From NCBI GenBank assembly GCA_947650285.1, contig CANTFL010000610.1:62001-126000 (forward strand): a stretch of 64,000 nucleotides of DNA, written 5' to 3'. The notes under the pieces were generated by a model. That model was not told the DNA's origin and made no database searches. It was given only the letters and a program-made list of their open reading frames with translations. Below, in pieces: positions 1 to 10,960 of the stretch (the stretch's first letter is position 1; each line of letters begins with the position of its first letter). This DNA comes from Hyaloperonospora brassicae (lineage: Eukaryota; Oomycota; Peronosporomycetes; Peronosporales; Peronosporaceae). The position numbers and the translations under genes were made by a program.

Positions 1-299
1 GCGCTTTACTTGGTAGCACGTGTAATCAATTGACACCTGAGTCATTACGACTAAATTCTGTGAGGATGGAGCGATCTACACACTCACTACGGCCTAAAAT
101 CTCGCGCTTGATAAGCTGATTGCGGCCGAGGGCCAAACAAATTATAGCGTTTCTAGATTAGCAAGGTCTTGATGTGCTAAATGCACGTGTCGGGACGTTC
201 ATGTAGTATGAAACGGCCATTCTAGGCTAGGTTTGAAAACAAATAGCTTGAGCCATGCCAAAACGCTTTGTGGAAATGCCTGACGAAGAGGATAAGCAT
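1..299. other. Unassigned sequence left of gag relic
   Basis: I see no open frame, RNA gene or repeat here. It directly precedes the gag relic of family X, so it may be the decayed start of that gag or its leader, but nothing in the sequence shows this. Confidence 0.3.
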
Positions 300-1021
300 C
301 GTCCCATCAGGGTGGACGTCTAACATTACTTCGGGAAGGATGGGTAAATTTACCCCCTCTCTATCCATGAGATTTATTTGTCTACAGGATCTGGAGTAAT
401 CTCACTTAAGTAGCAAAGAGTCTCGCTGGCCATCTCTAAGCTAGATGGGTCAGTCATATCGTGGGCTCTGACGTACAACACGCCTGTCGACTTGGCGTTT
501 CGTACATGGGATCGCTCAAGTTAGACCTTCCGCGGCTTCATATCACCCGCGACCAAACTTATCGCATCCGCACGCGGTAATAATCTACCCATTAGGGCTA
601 TAATGAGTTAACCGACTATTGACAAATATTTAGATATCAAATGGCTGCTATGCAAACAGACCCTCTCCCAGAAACGGTCTACGTGACTTTCTTCATGAAA
701 GTTCTTCGCACTGATGTGGTCAGATCCGAGGTCTTTCGAGTCCATCCGTCAAATTTGAAGAGGCTGTGGACATCAAATAAAATGCTAAGCTCAACTATAA
801 GTCGGCCAGGCTTGATTAAATCGGTTACGATCCAAGCTTTGCGAGGGCAATCTCAGCATTTACTTCGACTTACTGTAAGCCTAAACCGATACACCTCGAC
901 ATTTCTGAAGATGAAGGTGAAGCTGAGTTTCGAATTGTGGGGTCAACAGAGCGTAAGACGTTGTTACACGTGCGGAAGCACTAAAAACTTGCGTCACACT
1001 TATCTTTTGCGTAAGAAATGA
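300..1021 (+). pseudogene. Decayed Ty3/gypsy gag (family X)
   Basis: Gag forms the nucleoprotein core of an LTR retrotransposon. The open part, 641-1021, reads as the C-terminal half of a gypsy Gag: a helical stretch around VFRVHPS followed by a zinc-knuckle-like CYTCGSTKNLRH, in which the last cysteine expected for CX2CX4HX4C is missing. Upstream, 300-640 can be read as capsid sequence only by changing frame and passing several stops (fragments such as TYRIRTR and MAAMQTDPLPE occur). RT, RNase H and integrase relics follow on the same strand, as expected for gag-pol order. The element is old: no stretch over about 125 codons remains open. Family assignment rests on motif recognition and gene order. 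Confidence 0.6.
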
Positions 1022-1469
1022 CAGAATTTAACGAGCCAAACCCTGTCTCTAACCAGAAAAGTGGAATGAATTGGGAAATATTTTGACACCCAGTAGGCGC
1101 GAAACGCCCTACCAGGGTAAAACTAGAATTTGTCACTAATCTGCGAGATTGAGTTACGCAAAGATTTGCGACTAAGAGCTATGTGCCAGCCATCACAGAG
1201 CGTGAATAAAAGATTGGCCTGCTAGTCGCTGATGCGACTGTGAAAGGATTTAAGAAGAATTGGTTTATTTTAGATCCTTTCCGGAGCATTCTGCCAGTAT
1301 GCTCAGCGTCGTTCTCTTGAGAGGAGTCAGCAATAAGCTAAAGCGCTAAAAGCTCACGAGGGTGGTTTAAATACCGTTCGTCTAGCGAGTGGTATGCGCG
1401 TCACTGTGCCAAGATTTCCGTTGAACTTAGGTGTGAATGTTTTGTACTTTTACAATACAGATCGCTGTT
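1022..1469. other. Decayed gag-protease interval
   Basis: No reading frame survives here. By position it should have held the gag C-terminus and the protease of family X, but I cannot identify an active-site DTG/DSG motif. Confidence 0.3.
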
Positions 1470-1645
1470 TTGTATTTGAATAAGATACGAAATACGATCT
1501 CTATCTGAGCATGACCTGGCTCGAGCGCCATGAGCTATAGAATGACAAGAGGTCTAAGACCTTAGTTGCCACACGCAATGTTCCAAGAGAAGTTTTGGAG
1601 AGTCATGAGCCCACATTCAGGAGCCACAATAGCGCTTCTGGCGCT
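1470..1645 (+). pseudogene. Post-protease linker relic (family X)
   Basis: Translation of 1473-1550 gives a fragment resembling the KYDLILGMPWLEKHEP region found just after the retropepsin active site in chromovirus-like polyproteins (here KYDLYLSMTWLERHEL). It lies between the gag and RT relics on the same strand, which fits. Stops interrupt the frame on both sides. Only this short motif supports the call. Confidence 0.45.
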
Positions 1646-2740
1646 AGCCGTTGACGGAAGAAATCTATGTGCTGTACATCGGTATGTCCGAGGTATATAC
1701 CACCGAATGACGTTGACATGATGATCAAGAGTACTTTGTATTATTAAAGTTAGGCACTACGTACATAGTCGTGTAATGCTGGTTGTGAGAACGAATCACT
1801 GCATTAGGCAGGCATCTTTGGCCTAAGACAGAGTTATTAAATATTTTTATATTTCTTTTGTAATTGGAACGGTACGTAAAACTCCACCGAGTGAGGGTGG
1901 CCTCTCCGGAACTTTACTAACTGTCAGTATTGACACAATGGGCGAACGTCCAAAATATTCGGGGCAAGGTCCACACAACGCACGTGGAGGGGTACGTTTA
2001 AATCCACTAAGTAAGTTGTTTAAGTTAAAAAACTCTCGATTTGATGCCGCTTAGAACATGAGCTCTCGTTTAGAGCGCACCAGGGAATACAGCAGTCACG
2101 AGGACCCCATTTTCCGTCCTCTAAATTGCGTAAGGGTTCCTTGAAAAAACAAATTCGGCGTCGGTTGACCACTGTCAAGCGCCATAAGCCCAGGACGACC
2201 GGAGGGATAATAGTAATATTTCACTATATACACTTGGCAACAGAGTTACTGGTCATGTTATTAGCAACATTAGTGTCATACTTCTTTTACTTGGGAGCTC
2301 TCGTTGTAAAAGAACGAAATGTATGATGGCGAATTCAGCCATACCTTGCAGGCAGAAAAGTTACCTAATTTAGTGGCATCCGAACCGATGTTAAGTACAA
2401 ACCCGCCTCTCATTTGGAGGAGATGTCCTTAAGAACACGAACCAGGCAATGATTGTGCGTATTGGACCCGCAATCCTTTAGAAGCCTTTTGATATATTCT
2501 TAACTTTGTTATAAGAATTTCAAAACGTGGTGGGCCACGGAAAACCGTCTGCCTTACCTCCTGAAAGAGGTGTTTGTCATGAGATTGATTCAGTTGCGGG
2601 AACTTAATACCGCGTCACCCGTCAGTGGACATTACCAAGATAAAATGAGACTTCATTGACAGTTTTCTGTGTAAAGCACGCATCTGGTTTAGTTTGTAAG
2701 AGCGTATCTCCATATTTCACACCGATGTAATGTATCAACA
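1646..2740. other. Decayed interval between protease and RT
   Basis: A 66-codon open frame at 2126-2326 is not recognisable. I see no conserved motif, repeat or RNA gene. The position suggests decayed pol linker of family X. Confidence 0.3.
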
Positions 2741-3263
2741 ATCTAAATGATAAGTGGCACATTGTTCATGCTTAGAATAAGCTTAATGCTGACACCATCC
2801 TTGCTCAGACGTTAATCCATAGAAAAGATACTCTTCAGAACAACGTGTTGGGATGTACAATGTACAGTGCCTTCGACTTGGTCGATATGTATTATCATTT
2901 GCTCATGAGAGAGAGCGATATTCCGCCGAAAGCGGACATTACTTCGAGCGGTATGCTCTGGGAGTTGCTCGTTATGCCGCAGGGGTCATCGAATGACCCA
3001 GATACAACCAATCGTCTTGTGACGCAACTTCATTGACCACATCGAAGTTATGCAAAAACATACGTTGATGACATCTATGTCCATAGTCGTGATAGGAATA
3101 GTCGGGCAGGGGTGGATAGATAGATCAATCATTGTCAATTAGTAACTGTGCATGTGCGCAAATAAATTGTATGCCAACGCATTAAAGTGCATCTTTAAAG
3201 CAGAAGATATTCCCTTTTACGGTGCTTCAGTGGAAAGCGAAGTGTTCGAGCGGATCCCGCTAA
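2741..3263 (+). pseudogene. Reverse transcriptase relic (family X)
   Basis: Reverse transcriptase copies the element RNA into DNA. 2770-3036 retains the finger and palm motifs of a gypsy RT: a KLNADTILAQT-like block, AFDLVDMYYHLLMRESDIP (motif A, with the D of FDL), then GMLWELLVMPQG (motif B region). A YVDD-like box is readable near 3060-3080 (TYVDDIYVHSR) after a frameshift, and the K-CIF-AEDIPF region after the catalytic box is recognisable near 3187-3230. Stops and frameshifts make it non-functional. The next RNase H block begins near 3505. Confidence 0.75.
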
Positions 3264-3350
3264 GAAATTGAGCTCTTACCGGGATTCGAACCCGGATCGC
3301 TAAATTTATAGCACCGAGTGCTAGCTTTCACACCGAAGGATCAGCAGCAC
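3264..3350 (-). other. tRNA-like T-arm fragment
   Basis: On the minus strand there is a perfect T-arm of tRNA type, CCGGG-TTCGAAT-CCCGG (about 3272-3288), preceded by an A-rich variable-like stretch and a short hairpin AGCAC/GTGCT. I could not find a 5' acceptor strand complementary to the bases after the T-arm, and the anticodon loop does not close properly. I therefore treat it as a tRNA fragment or tRNA-derived insertion inside the RT relic, not as a working tRNA gene. Confidence 0.35.
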
Positions 3351-3504
3351 CACCACTGACATTGTCCATTACCTCCCAATTGCCGTATCACATGCCAAGA
3401 ACAATCGTATACACAACACGGACACTTCATGCGGATGCGGCATACCAAAACGAGGTCCTGCTACTTTTGATTGGACGGTTCCTATGAATTAAAAGGACTT
3501 ACGC

Positions 3505-4150
3505 AAGTAGATCGGTCTTGCCAATTACTTACACGAGTAAAGTGTAAATTGCGTAGACATGGCTCGGCTATTATCCAACCTTCTATAAAAAAATGTGAAG
3601 TAGCGCAGGACTAGCGCCAAACATGATGCTTGTGAAGCTGTTTAAAAGAGTCTATTACATGCGCCAATTTCTTTTTTGTCCGAATTAGATCGGCTTTTTT
3701 GTGTCGTCTGTGACGCATCTGAATTTGCCACAGGCAGTGCTTTGTTATAAACAAATGTTAAGGAACGATAGCGCGTCATCTCGTTTATGTCTCGACAGCT
3801 CAAAGCTGCTAAAACTAACTACCTAGTTCACGACAAAAAGATACTTGCAATAAATTATACTCTCATCAAATTTAATGTCCATCTGCTTGGCTCCAAGCCT
3901 TTTGTAATCTTTGACGGTCCCGCTTCCTTGCTCACTGCGACCCAGTCGCCTCATCTGTCTCAGAGAATGTCTCGTTGGATCTTATCCTTTGCCGAATACA
4001 AATTCGTAAAGTATGGGCCGGGCAAGCAGATTAAGTGGCTGATGCGTTGTCACGCAGGCCTGAGTATGAGCATGCTGATGTTGCGCCTCTGTCGTCGTCA
4101 GTGTCTGACCTCATTCGTACGGTTGATGCCTAACATAAACATAATGTAGC
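3505..4150 (+). pseudogene. RT thumb and RNase H relic (family X)
   Basis: 3512-3540 still reads like the GLANYLHKYS connection of gypsy RT. 3787-4149 carries the RNase H block: KTNYLVHDKKILAINYTL, FNVHLLGSKPFVIFDGPASL and TQSPHLSQRMSRWILSFAEY, matching family Y at 56837-57109 in order. The YTDH catalytic region is altered (here IFDGP), so the enzyme would be inactive even without the frame breaks. RNase H removes the RNA strand during reverse transcription. Confidence 0.75.
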
Positions 4151-4197
4151 TATCCTACGCTATTTGAAGAGCAAGAACTTCAGGACTTAGACATAGA

Positions 4198-5060
4198 TTG
4201 GTCGGCAGTTTTATGCGCAGGGCTTCATTGGCATTTTATATCTCAAGGCCTCTAATGCTAAAGCACAGACGCAGAGGACGTCCTCGTATTGTTGTACCTA
4301 ATGATGAGAAATTGAAGCATCGGATCCTGAATGAGGCACAGGATACTGCGTTGAGTGGTCATCTCGGTCGTGAGAAGACCTACGGCTCAATTAGCCATAT
4401 CAATTGGCCGCTTAAACTCTACATATGGGTGACCTCATATGTGCGTACGTGTGAAACGTGTCAAAGGGTGAAACCCTTAGCTCATGCGGCTTCGCAGCTA
4501 GCAATCATTCCTGTACCCACCAAGTTTTGGAAGACCATCAGCATAGTCTTAATTTTAGGGGTATCAAAAGATGCGCATGGCAATAGAAGTATCGTGGTCT
4601 TTCTGGCCATTTGAGAAGGATAGCTCACTTGGCGGCTGTGTTAGATACCATTGATGGTGGGCTACAGCAACGCTGTTTGTCGATCGCGTGTTTCGACAAC
4701 ACGGTTTGCATATAAATCCTCTTTTTATTGGAAATTATATAATTCCACCTTCAAGGTACTTGGCACACGATTACCATTTTCACAGCGAATCACCTGCAGA
4801 TTGATTCTCAAACCGAGCGAATTAGATTGTGTTATCAGTAATATCTGACGCAGTGTTTGCGCTTATATACCGCATCGTTGGAGTACGATGCTTCCTGTCT
4901 CATAATTCGCGTGAAAAAACGCCGTTCATGGATCCACCGGCTCTAATCTCTTTTAATCGAACGGCCTCACACAACTTCGCGTTACGTTTACACTACCACT
5001 ACGTGTTTAGGGCTTGGTGGAGTAGAAATTGCCGATTGGATTGCTAAACTTAGCCCTGCT
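4198..5060 (+). pseudogene. Integrase relic (family X)
   Basis: Integrase joins the copied DNA to the host chromosome. The zinc-binding HHCC region is visible at 4310-4500 (ALSGHLGREKTYG, then VRTCETCQRVKP with the CX2C pair), followed by a core start VPTKFWKTISIV where an active-site Asp would be expected. From 4615 the frame breaks; scattered pieces to 5060 keep the order of the core but no complete D,D35E triad can be read. Confidence 0.7.
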
Positions 5061-5099
5061 AATGTTTAAAAAAAGGTAAGAGACTTTCGCGCAGCTTGA

Positions 5100-5735
5100 T
5101 TGAATGTCTTACGATATGTTCGTGGCGCACTGGCTGATTGGCACGACAAACAGAATGATAAAGCTGTTGAAATATACAGGGGCTATATTAAACGTGATAA
5201 GGTCGTAGACCAAGTTCTACTCGTAGCTAAAAACTTATTTACATATGTAGTGGAATTCGTCTTTATGCCAACGTTGCGCCCGCGCTTCATTGGACCATTC
5301 ACGGTCGTCCCTAAGTAGGGACTTATGTATACGCTCAACCTTCCGCGCAATCTGTGTACACGTCTTGTGTTCTACGTTGGCGTGTTTAAGCCGTATCGGG
5401 ATCCGTCCCACGTGAACTTAAAGGTGCTTGCGCCTCGTAAATTAACCTCGCCATCGGCTGCTGATTATAAATCAGGAGGTCAAGCTGAGTCTCCATCCAA
5501 ATTTGACCCAACTTTAACGCCTGAATACGGACTTGCGTCGCGTCAAACGCACTCTGGGATAACCCAATTTCTCATGGAGACCGTTCAGTTCGTGAAATAC
5601 CTTCGTATTTTATTCCTCCATTACATCGACCACCATTATTGCTATTTTATCAGCAGGGAAACCGCCGACTCCATGAAAAGCCATTTCTTAAACGACGTAT
5701 TCGTTATATCCAACAGTGGAGTAGTGATACCTCTT
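5100..5735 (+). pseudogene. Integrase C-terminus and chromodomain relic (family X)
   Basis: 5230-5420 contains the GPY/F-like module (LRPRFIGPFTVV, then YTLNLPRNL and FYVGVFKPYRDPSHVN), the usual C-terminal integrase module of chromoviruses. A linker follows, and at 5639-5731 a decayed chromodomain entry (QQGNRRLHEKPFLKRR). Chromodomains tether the integration complex to modified histones. The domain is cut off by the LTR of element 1. Confidence 0.7.
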
Positions 5736-7062
5736 TTGAGAAGTCGATCCCAACTCTCCAGTGGGGCCCGGACTACCGACTAACGGAGGGGGTACTCCGA
5801 TTCCGTGTTCTTGATAGCCTTCCTCACCTTGTCGACCCGTCAGTGGGGCGGGTTGCACTCTTCCAGGTGGACTCGTGCCAATGGATAACTTGACAGTGGT
5901 TGCGATGGGGTCGAGGTTCGATCTCGGTGTGGAAGTATTCACACCACGATCGGGGTTGACGTGATCTCGTGGAATTCTTCACGGGATCACTTGTATGCTT
6001 GTAGGGTGCTCGATATGATTCACCCTGATCTGTAACATATTGTCTTGTCCAAATGTAGACCTTGATTCGCGATCCTTCTGACCACTTGAGACGTTTCGCG
6101 ATCTTGAGTCATCAACCACAAAGAATTTTTTTGCGTCCAGTCGCAGTTAGGTTGCTGTTTGAGAGATCTTGATCCCTGGAAAAACAATCCAGGAATATCA
6201 CTTGATTAAAGTATGTAACTTTTCTTTGACGTCGGGTGGCCAATGATACACCGGAAGGAAAAGTCGGCACGTGTACTTAGAAGCAAATTGAACCCTGTTT
6301 AATGTTAACCGGTCAAACCCAACAACCCTATCCCTATTCCTATGTCTTGGGCATATCATGCCACATGTCGCTCTCTATAGACGGTAGCAACCTTTTACTT
6401 GCGTGGCACACACCTGATATACTTATCCGATCGCAGTCGCCTTTCTGGTCACCGATCGTGTGATGCAACCCACATCAGCTTGATCGCGATCATATACCTG
6501 ATCACCGATCACGATCTCTATCGCCTCCGGATCACGATCGCCTTGCTGATCGCGGGTTACATGGTGTGGTACACAATCTCCTGATCGCAATCGCCTTGCT
6601 GATCGCGAGTCACATGGTCTTAAACACACTCTCCTGATCGCGATCGCTTGTCATGGTCCACGCCAACACATGGTATGGCACACCCTTCCGGTCGTGATAG
6701 CTCATTGTGGCCCGCACCAACCTGATCGCGATTACATGTCTGATCGCCGATCACGATAACGATCGCATACTTGATCGCGATCTCCTGGATGATCGCGGTT
6801 TCATTCTTGATCGACTGATCGCCAGCGTAATCGTTCCCATGACAATAAACCCATCTCCATACCTCGTACATTTTGCCCGTCATACTTACACCCGATATCG
6901 CAGGTCCCATCCTGTCTGATCTGATATCCTCTTCTGTCTAGCTGTCCAGTGGACGTCATCCGACCCATTATGAGACCGGCGTTGCACACCGTCTGTCAAC
7001 TCGGATGTAACTGAAGCGCGTTCCCTTCTCGTATCGCAAATTTTACTTCTCGCTTCACCACA
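5713..7062 (-). repeat. Element 1 3' LTR
   Basis: This matches 19425-20775 along its whole length at roughly 98-99% in the parts I compared by eye. In element orientation it starts TGTGGTGAAG (ending at 7062) and is preceded by a purine-rich CAGGGGAATAC, the likely polypurine tract. The outer boundary near 5713-5717 is uncertain because the terminal bases differ from the other copy. Much of the 6420-6820 part consists of GATCGC-type words. Confidence 0.85.
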
Positions 7063-7075
7063 GTATTCCCCTGAG
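7063..7075 (-). other. Polypurine tract of element 1
   Basis: Immediately inside the left LTR the minus strand reads CAGGGGAATAC followed by the LTR start TGTGG. This is the expected position for the primer of plus-strand DNA synthesis and supports the minus orientation of the element. Confidence 0.5.
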
Positions 7076-7106
7076 CCGTTCGTCGCCTGACATTGTCGAT
7101 CTGACT

Positions 7107-8620
7107 GTGCACTGTCCTTCTGCTTCATCATTACCACTGTCCACACTCGCCATGTCTACGTCAACTCCGTCTACATCTCCCTTTCTCATGATAAGGGTGT
7201 TCGTCGGCCATATTCTACTTCAAAAGGACCCTTGTCGAGTTGTACTTGCTTTTAACCAGCACCCGAATGCCTATTGCGTCATGTGTCGATTGTCCGACGA
7301 TGTCCAGTGTGCTGGACGCTCTTTAAGATCGCTTGGACGGGTAAGAGGATATCCCGAAGTGTTATGGGTATCTTGAGGAGGCGTTAATGGAAATGAAACT
7401 CCGCGATTATCGAACAGAGCAGATGTCAGACACCTTGCGTGATGCCGGGATCAATTTGCGCAGGTATGCTAAACAGCGTTTTAATCGTCTGTTTTACGCC
7501 TTCTAGCACGACGTTCTTAAATGCGGCGACGGCTGCAAAGAGGTCCTGAGTAATCAGGAGGATCGGCTGGAGGGACTTCACGACTTGGAAGAGTAGATCA
7601 AGAGTTTGAAGACATCCCTGTCTGAAGCCATCTCCGCTGATCCTGAAGCTTAAGCGTGACATAGCCACTGTTTGAGCTTCTTTGGAGAAATAAGATAAGC
7701 AAGAAATTAACTCCCTCCTTCAGAAGTTGAGGTCCCGGTGTCGCATCTCGATTCAATCCGAGGTCTCCGGCACGCCACCGCCAAGAAGTATCAGGCTTCC
7801 ACGGTTCGCGATCAACAGAAGATCGACTATCGCGAGAGACAGCTGGCGTGTGTGTTTCCGAGCTACGCGATCAACAGAAGATCGACTATCGCGAGAGACA
7901 GCTGGCGTGTGTGTTTTCGAGCTACGCGATCAACAGAAGATCGACTATCGCGAGAGACAGCTGGCGTGTGTGTTTTCGAGCTACGCGATCAACACCGTGC
8001 AGATATTGCCGATCAAGGCCGCGAATAAGGCTGTCTGCGTAAAGTGATCGCGGATCACCACACTAAAATTACTCGTCGGCGGCGTTCATTCATAACCGGA
8101 ATGCCGATCGCAAACTTAAAGTAGCTGATCATGACCTCACTATCGCTGACAGCTACAAGCTTCGGGCTCATTTGGATCAGCTATCTTCTGGATGTCCGCT
8201 TACTGTAGCTCCACCTCCAGTGTCTTCATACAGTAAATAATTCCCGGAACGACATCAGTTTAAGTTACCCACCCAAGCCATATCGGACCTCAAGTGCTCC
8301 ATCCTCTGCGAGTTCCTCTTCCTCTTCGACGCCGGCAAAGGTCTCGACGCGAATGGTACCTTCAAAAGCGTCTTTAATTTCTAGACTATATTCTCCTGTT
8401 AAGAGATCGGCCGATTTGATGATGACCGGTAAATTATAGTCGCAGATCTAGATTATTTAATTAAACAATCCGGAGCCATCAACGCCGACGCAATCTACTC
8501 TTCCTCCGAGACCAGGTCCGCCAACCCGATCGATTGCATCCGCGCCGACGGCAACTTCAGCGCGACCGACTTCTTTAGATAGGTCAGCTTAGCCCGAGCG
8601 GCCGGCTAAGTATTCGTGTG
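7107..8620 (+). pseudogene. Antisense ORF A relic of element 1 (coiled coil)
   Basis: This interval is antisense to gag-pol and adjoins the 3' LTR. It begins with a Ser/Thr/Pro-rich start (MSTSTPSTSP near 7151) like the ORF A start at 51911 (MTSPTRLTTSP). Between 7380 and 7650 it reads as a charged, leucine-spaced helix through several stops (RTEQMSDTLRD, CKEVLSNQEDRLEGL, SLKTSLSEAI). A 59-bp tandem repeat (7807-8042) has expanded inside it. No domain of known function is recognised. The shared position and strand in 51911-52759 suggest an element-encoded accessory coiled-coil protein, now dead here. Confidence 0.5.
7807..8042 (+). repeat. 59-bp tandem repeat, 3 copies plus a partial
   Basis: Copies start at 7807, 7866, 7925 and 7984 (partial). 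Each begins CGCGATCAACAG and ends TTCGAGCTA or a near variant; the first three are almost identical. Because 59 is not a multiple of three, each copy is read in a different frame, and all three frames stay open through the array, giving overlapping frames of 64 to 106 codons. Confidence 0.9.
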
Positions 8621-9512
8621 GTACAGCGATCACGAGATTTTACCGTTGAGGTATGACGTGGGAGGTCACAGATCGCAAGAGTCGATTAAGTCCAAAACAG
8701 AATTCTGATTGGTAGAATAGTGTCTGAGATGATTGAATCACACGGCATCTATCTGATCCCTCGATCTCTATCTAGTTTCTCGATCTCGATCCGATCTATG
8801 TATCACGATCGGATATCTTGGTTTCTGGTGAGTGTAACGCCAAGTTTCTGGCGAAAACCCACTTAGCGTAAACCACCAAGGGTACACAGGGACGATATCA
8901 TTGAGAGGAAGACGCGTGGTTTCGAAAGATTTGATACAGATAGACCTATCAATGTGTAAGTTTTTGGATTTGCTTGGCTAACATTAGACAGAGGTCAATC
9001 CTCTTCTAGGCACTTCTCCTCCGGGATATATTATTGGCCACACGACGTCAAAGAAAGTCGCATACTTACCTCAATTGATATTCCTGGATTGTTTGGCCAG
9101 GGATCAAGGACTCTAAACAAGAACCCCAACTGCGATGGGATACAGCAAACATGTATTTGAAAAGGTGTAAGATCGCGAGACGGATCAAGTGATCAGAAGT
9201 CTCGTCGATCAAGTATCTACATTGGATAAGGCGATTTCGTAGAGATCAAGGTGACTATCATCGATCACCCTACAAGGACACCCGCAATCGTGTGAAGGTT
9301 TCCACGCGACAACACCAATCCCAACCGCGGTTAAGCTTGGCATCGAATCGGATCCACCTGGAAGAGTGCGGCCCGCCCTATTGACGGGTACACCAGTTGA
9401 GCGAAGCATACAACACTGAGTCGGAGTACCTTCTCCGTTAGTCGGTCGTCCGGACGCCAGTGGAGAATTTTGATCGACTCCTCAAAGAGTGATTACCACT
9501 TCACCACACAAG
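8620..9512 (+). repeat. Diverged inverted LTR of the element 1 family
   Basis: The reverse complement of 9000-9130 and 9350-9512 aligns with the element 1 LTR at 6150-6300 and 5717-5880, with many substitutions; the end reads GATCGACTCCTCA then a ..CACCACA terminus. It therefore lies in the + orientation, opposite to its host element, and sits between ORF A and ORF B relics. The left boundary near 8620 is a guess. It could be a solo LTR or the trace of a second, inverted insertion. Confidence 0.55.
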
Positions 9513-9704
9513 CGGGCAAATAAATTGATCCAATCGATCAAACCATCTCGGTCGGTACCCTCTAGTCATTTTTTTGGGGAAAGCCTGAAAGGCTCTGCTT
9601 ATCCTCCTTCGGTGCAGAATGTTCCGGTTCCCTTCGCAAAGATGTTACCAGAATCAGCGGCGGGTCTGAAAGATTCGTAATATTGGTTCTATACATACTC
9701 GACA

Positions 9705-10960
9705 ATGGGTGATTCGTCCAGTTCCTCGGAGGATGCCACTAGCTCATCGCTTTCGGGGTCACGATCTACTTTCCGGCGACGCTCGTCGCCTGCTGCTACG
9801 CCAACTAGACTCCACTCACCTTTATCCCAATTATCATTGAAGAATATGGGTCCAGTTCGCGATCCCGTTTTCCGACCCCTTTCGTGGCTTCCAAGTAGTC
9901 AAAGGTGTCTAAGGTCGATTTCCTGGGTAAATCGTCGAGAGATGTGTCTGGCAGCCTAAGTGTGTCCAGTGATGATCGCGAGGATAAGAACAATCTGTTA
10001 GCTCCTGGCCAATATGCAGCGTTATCAGAAACCCGTTTTTCTCGTGACCAGTGGATTCCTGGTTACATCTTTTGAGTTCCCGATCGTCTTATTAAGAGAT
10101 CCCTGGTCAGCACGTCGGGTCAGCTACACCCGTGTCGCTGAGCTGGAAATTGATTTCTACTTCAAGCATTTCTCAATGTTTAAATCCTTCCCATCCCCAG
10201 AATACAATGTTCAGAAGTCGTCCGCCCTCCGAGCCGATCGCTCGGATAATTATTTTTGGCGCAAATCACTTCGCTATACAGCCAAAATCCTTAAAAAATT
10301 CTCTGTCGACCGATCGAGCCGGTCTCGTTCAAAACCACCCGGAGGTTCAAGAAATTGGTGAGAATGTATTGTGTTTTGGAGGATCGTCATCGACAACGTT
10401 GTAGGAATCATCCCATGTTCATACCACATCCGGTCGTCAGCGCCAGGCATGACGTAGTTGTCCAAACTTTGTCAAGCGCGTCGTCAGCGCAGATCACTAG
10501 CTGGAACGCGACGGAAATTGTTATTATCTGTTCATTTCAAGGGATGATCCAAAGGTCATTAAGACTTATCTATTCTATCCAACTCTTTCTTCTTTAATTT
10601 CTCCGTCCGTCAGAAAAACGGTTGTGTCACCTTGGGTTGGGATGCAAAACGACCTATATTCCGAACTTGATCACTGCCTTGACTCTGGCTAGTTTAGCCG
10701 ATCCATGGGGTAACCAGTATCTTTCCGCGATTGCATTACATACTGCATCATAGATTATCCGCATCTCCGGCAAAACGTTTTCCTCGTGATCATCCTATAG
10801 TTAACATTTTCTTCGTTCAATATCATATACCTCTTTTTTTAATCTGCATTTGTCGTGTTGAAATTGTACTCGTTGTCTATTGTTTGTTCACTGCCGTCAA
10901 ATCGACCAACTTAGACCCCGGTCGCTTGCGATTAAAATTACACAGATTTTGATCACTGGC
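9705..10960 (+). pseudogene. Antisense ORF B relic of element 1
   Basis: On the strand opposite to pol, this starts with a Ser-rich segment (MGDSSSSSEDATSSS at 9705) and, through frame changes, gives SRDQWIPGY near 10035-10065 and a block with QRRS...GTRRK and KG-DLSILSNSFFF near 10470-10600. The same order occurs in element 2 at 44748-43777: PRDRWIPNY, then QRRSRFGARWKNF and GHCNLDILLDPFF. I do not recognise the family. Position between integrase and 3' LTR, antisense to pol, is the same in both elements. Confidence 0.5.

Noticed and set aside
2126..2326. 66-codon frame with a hydrophobic stretch
   Set aside because: Alternative start codon and no similarity to neighbouring pol parts; likely chance.
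7807..8042. Regularly spaced repeats as a CRISPR array
   Set aside because: The units are contiguous, with no unique spacers, and the genome is eukaryotic.
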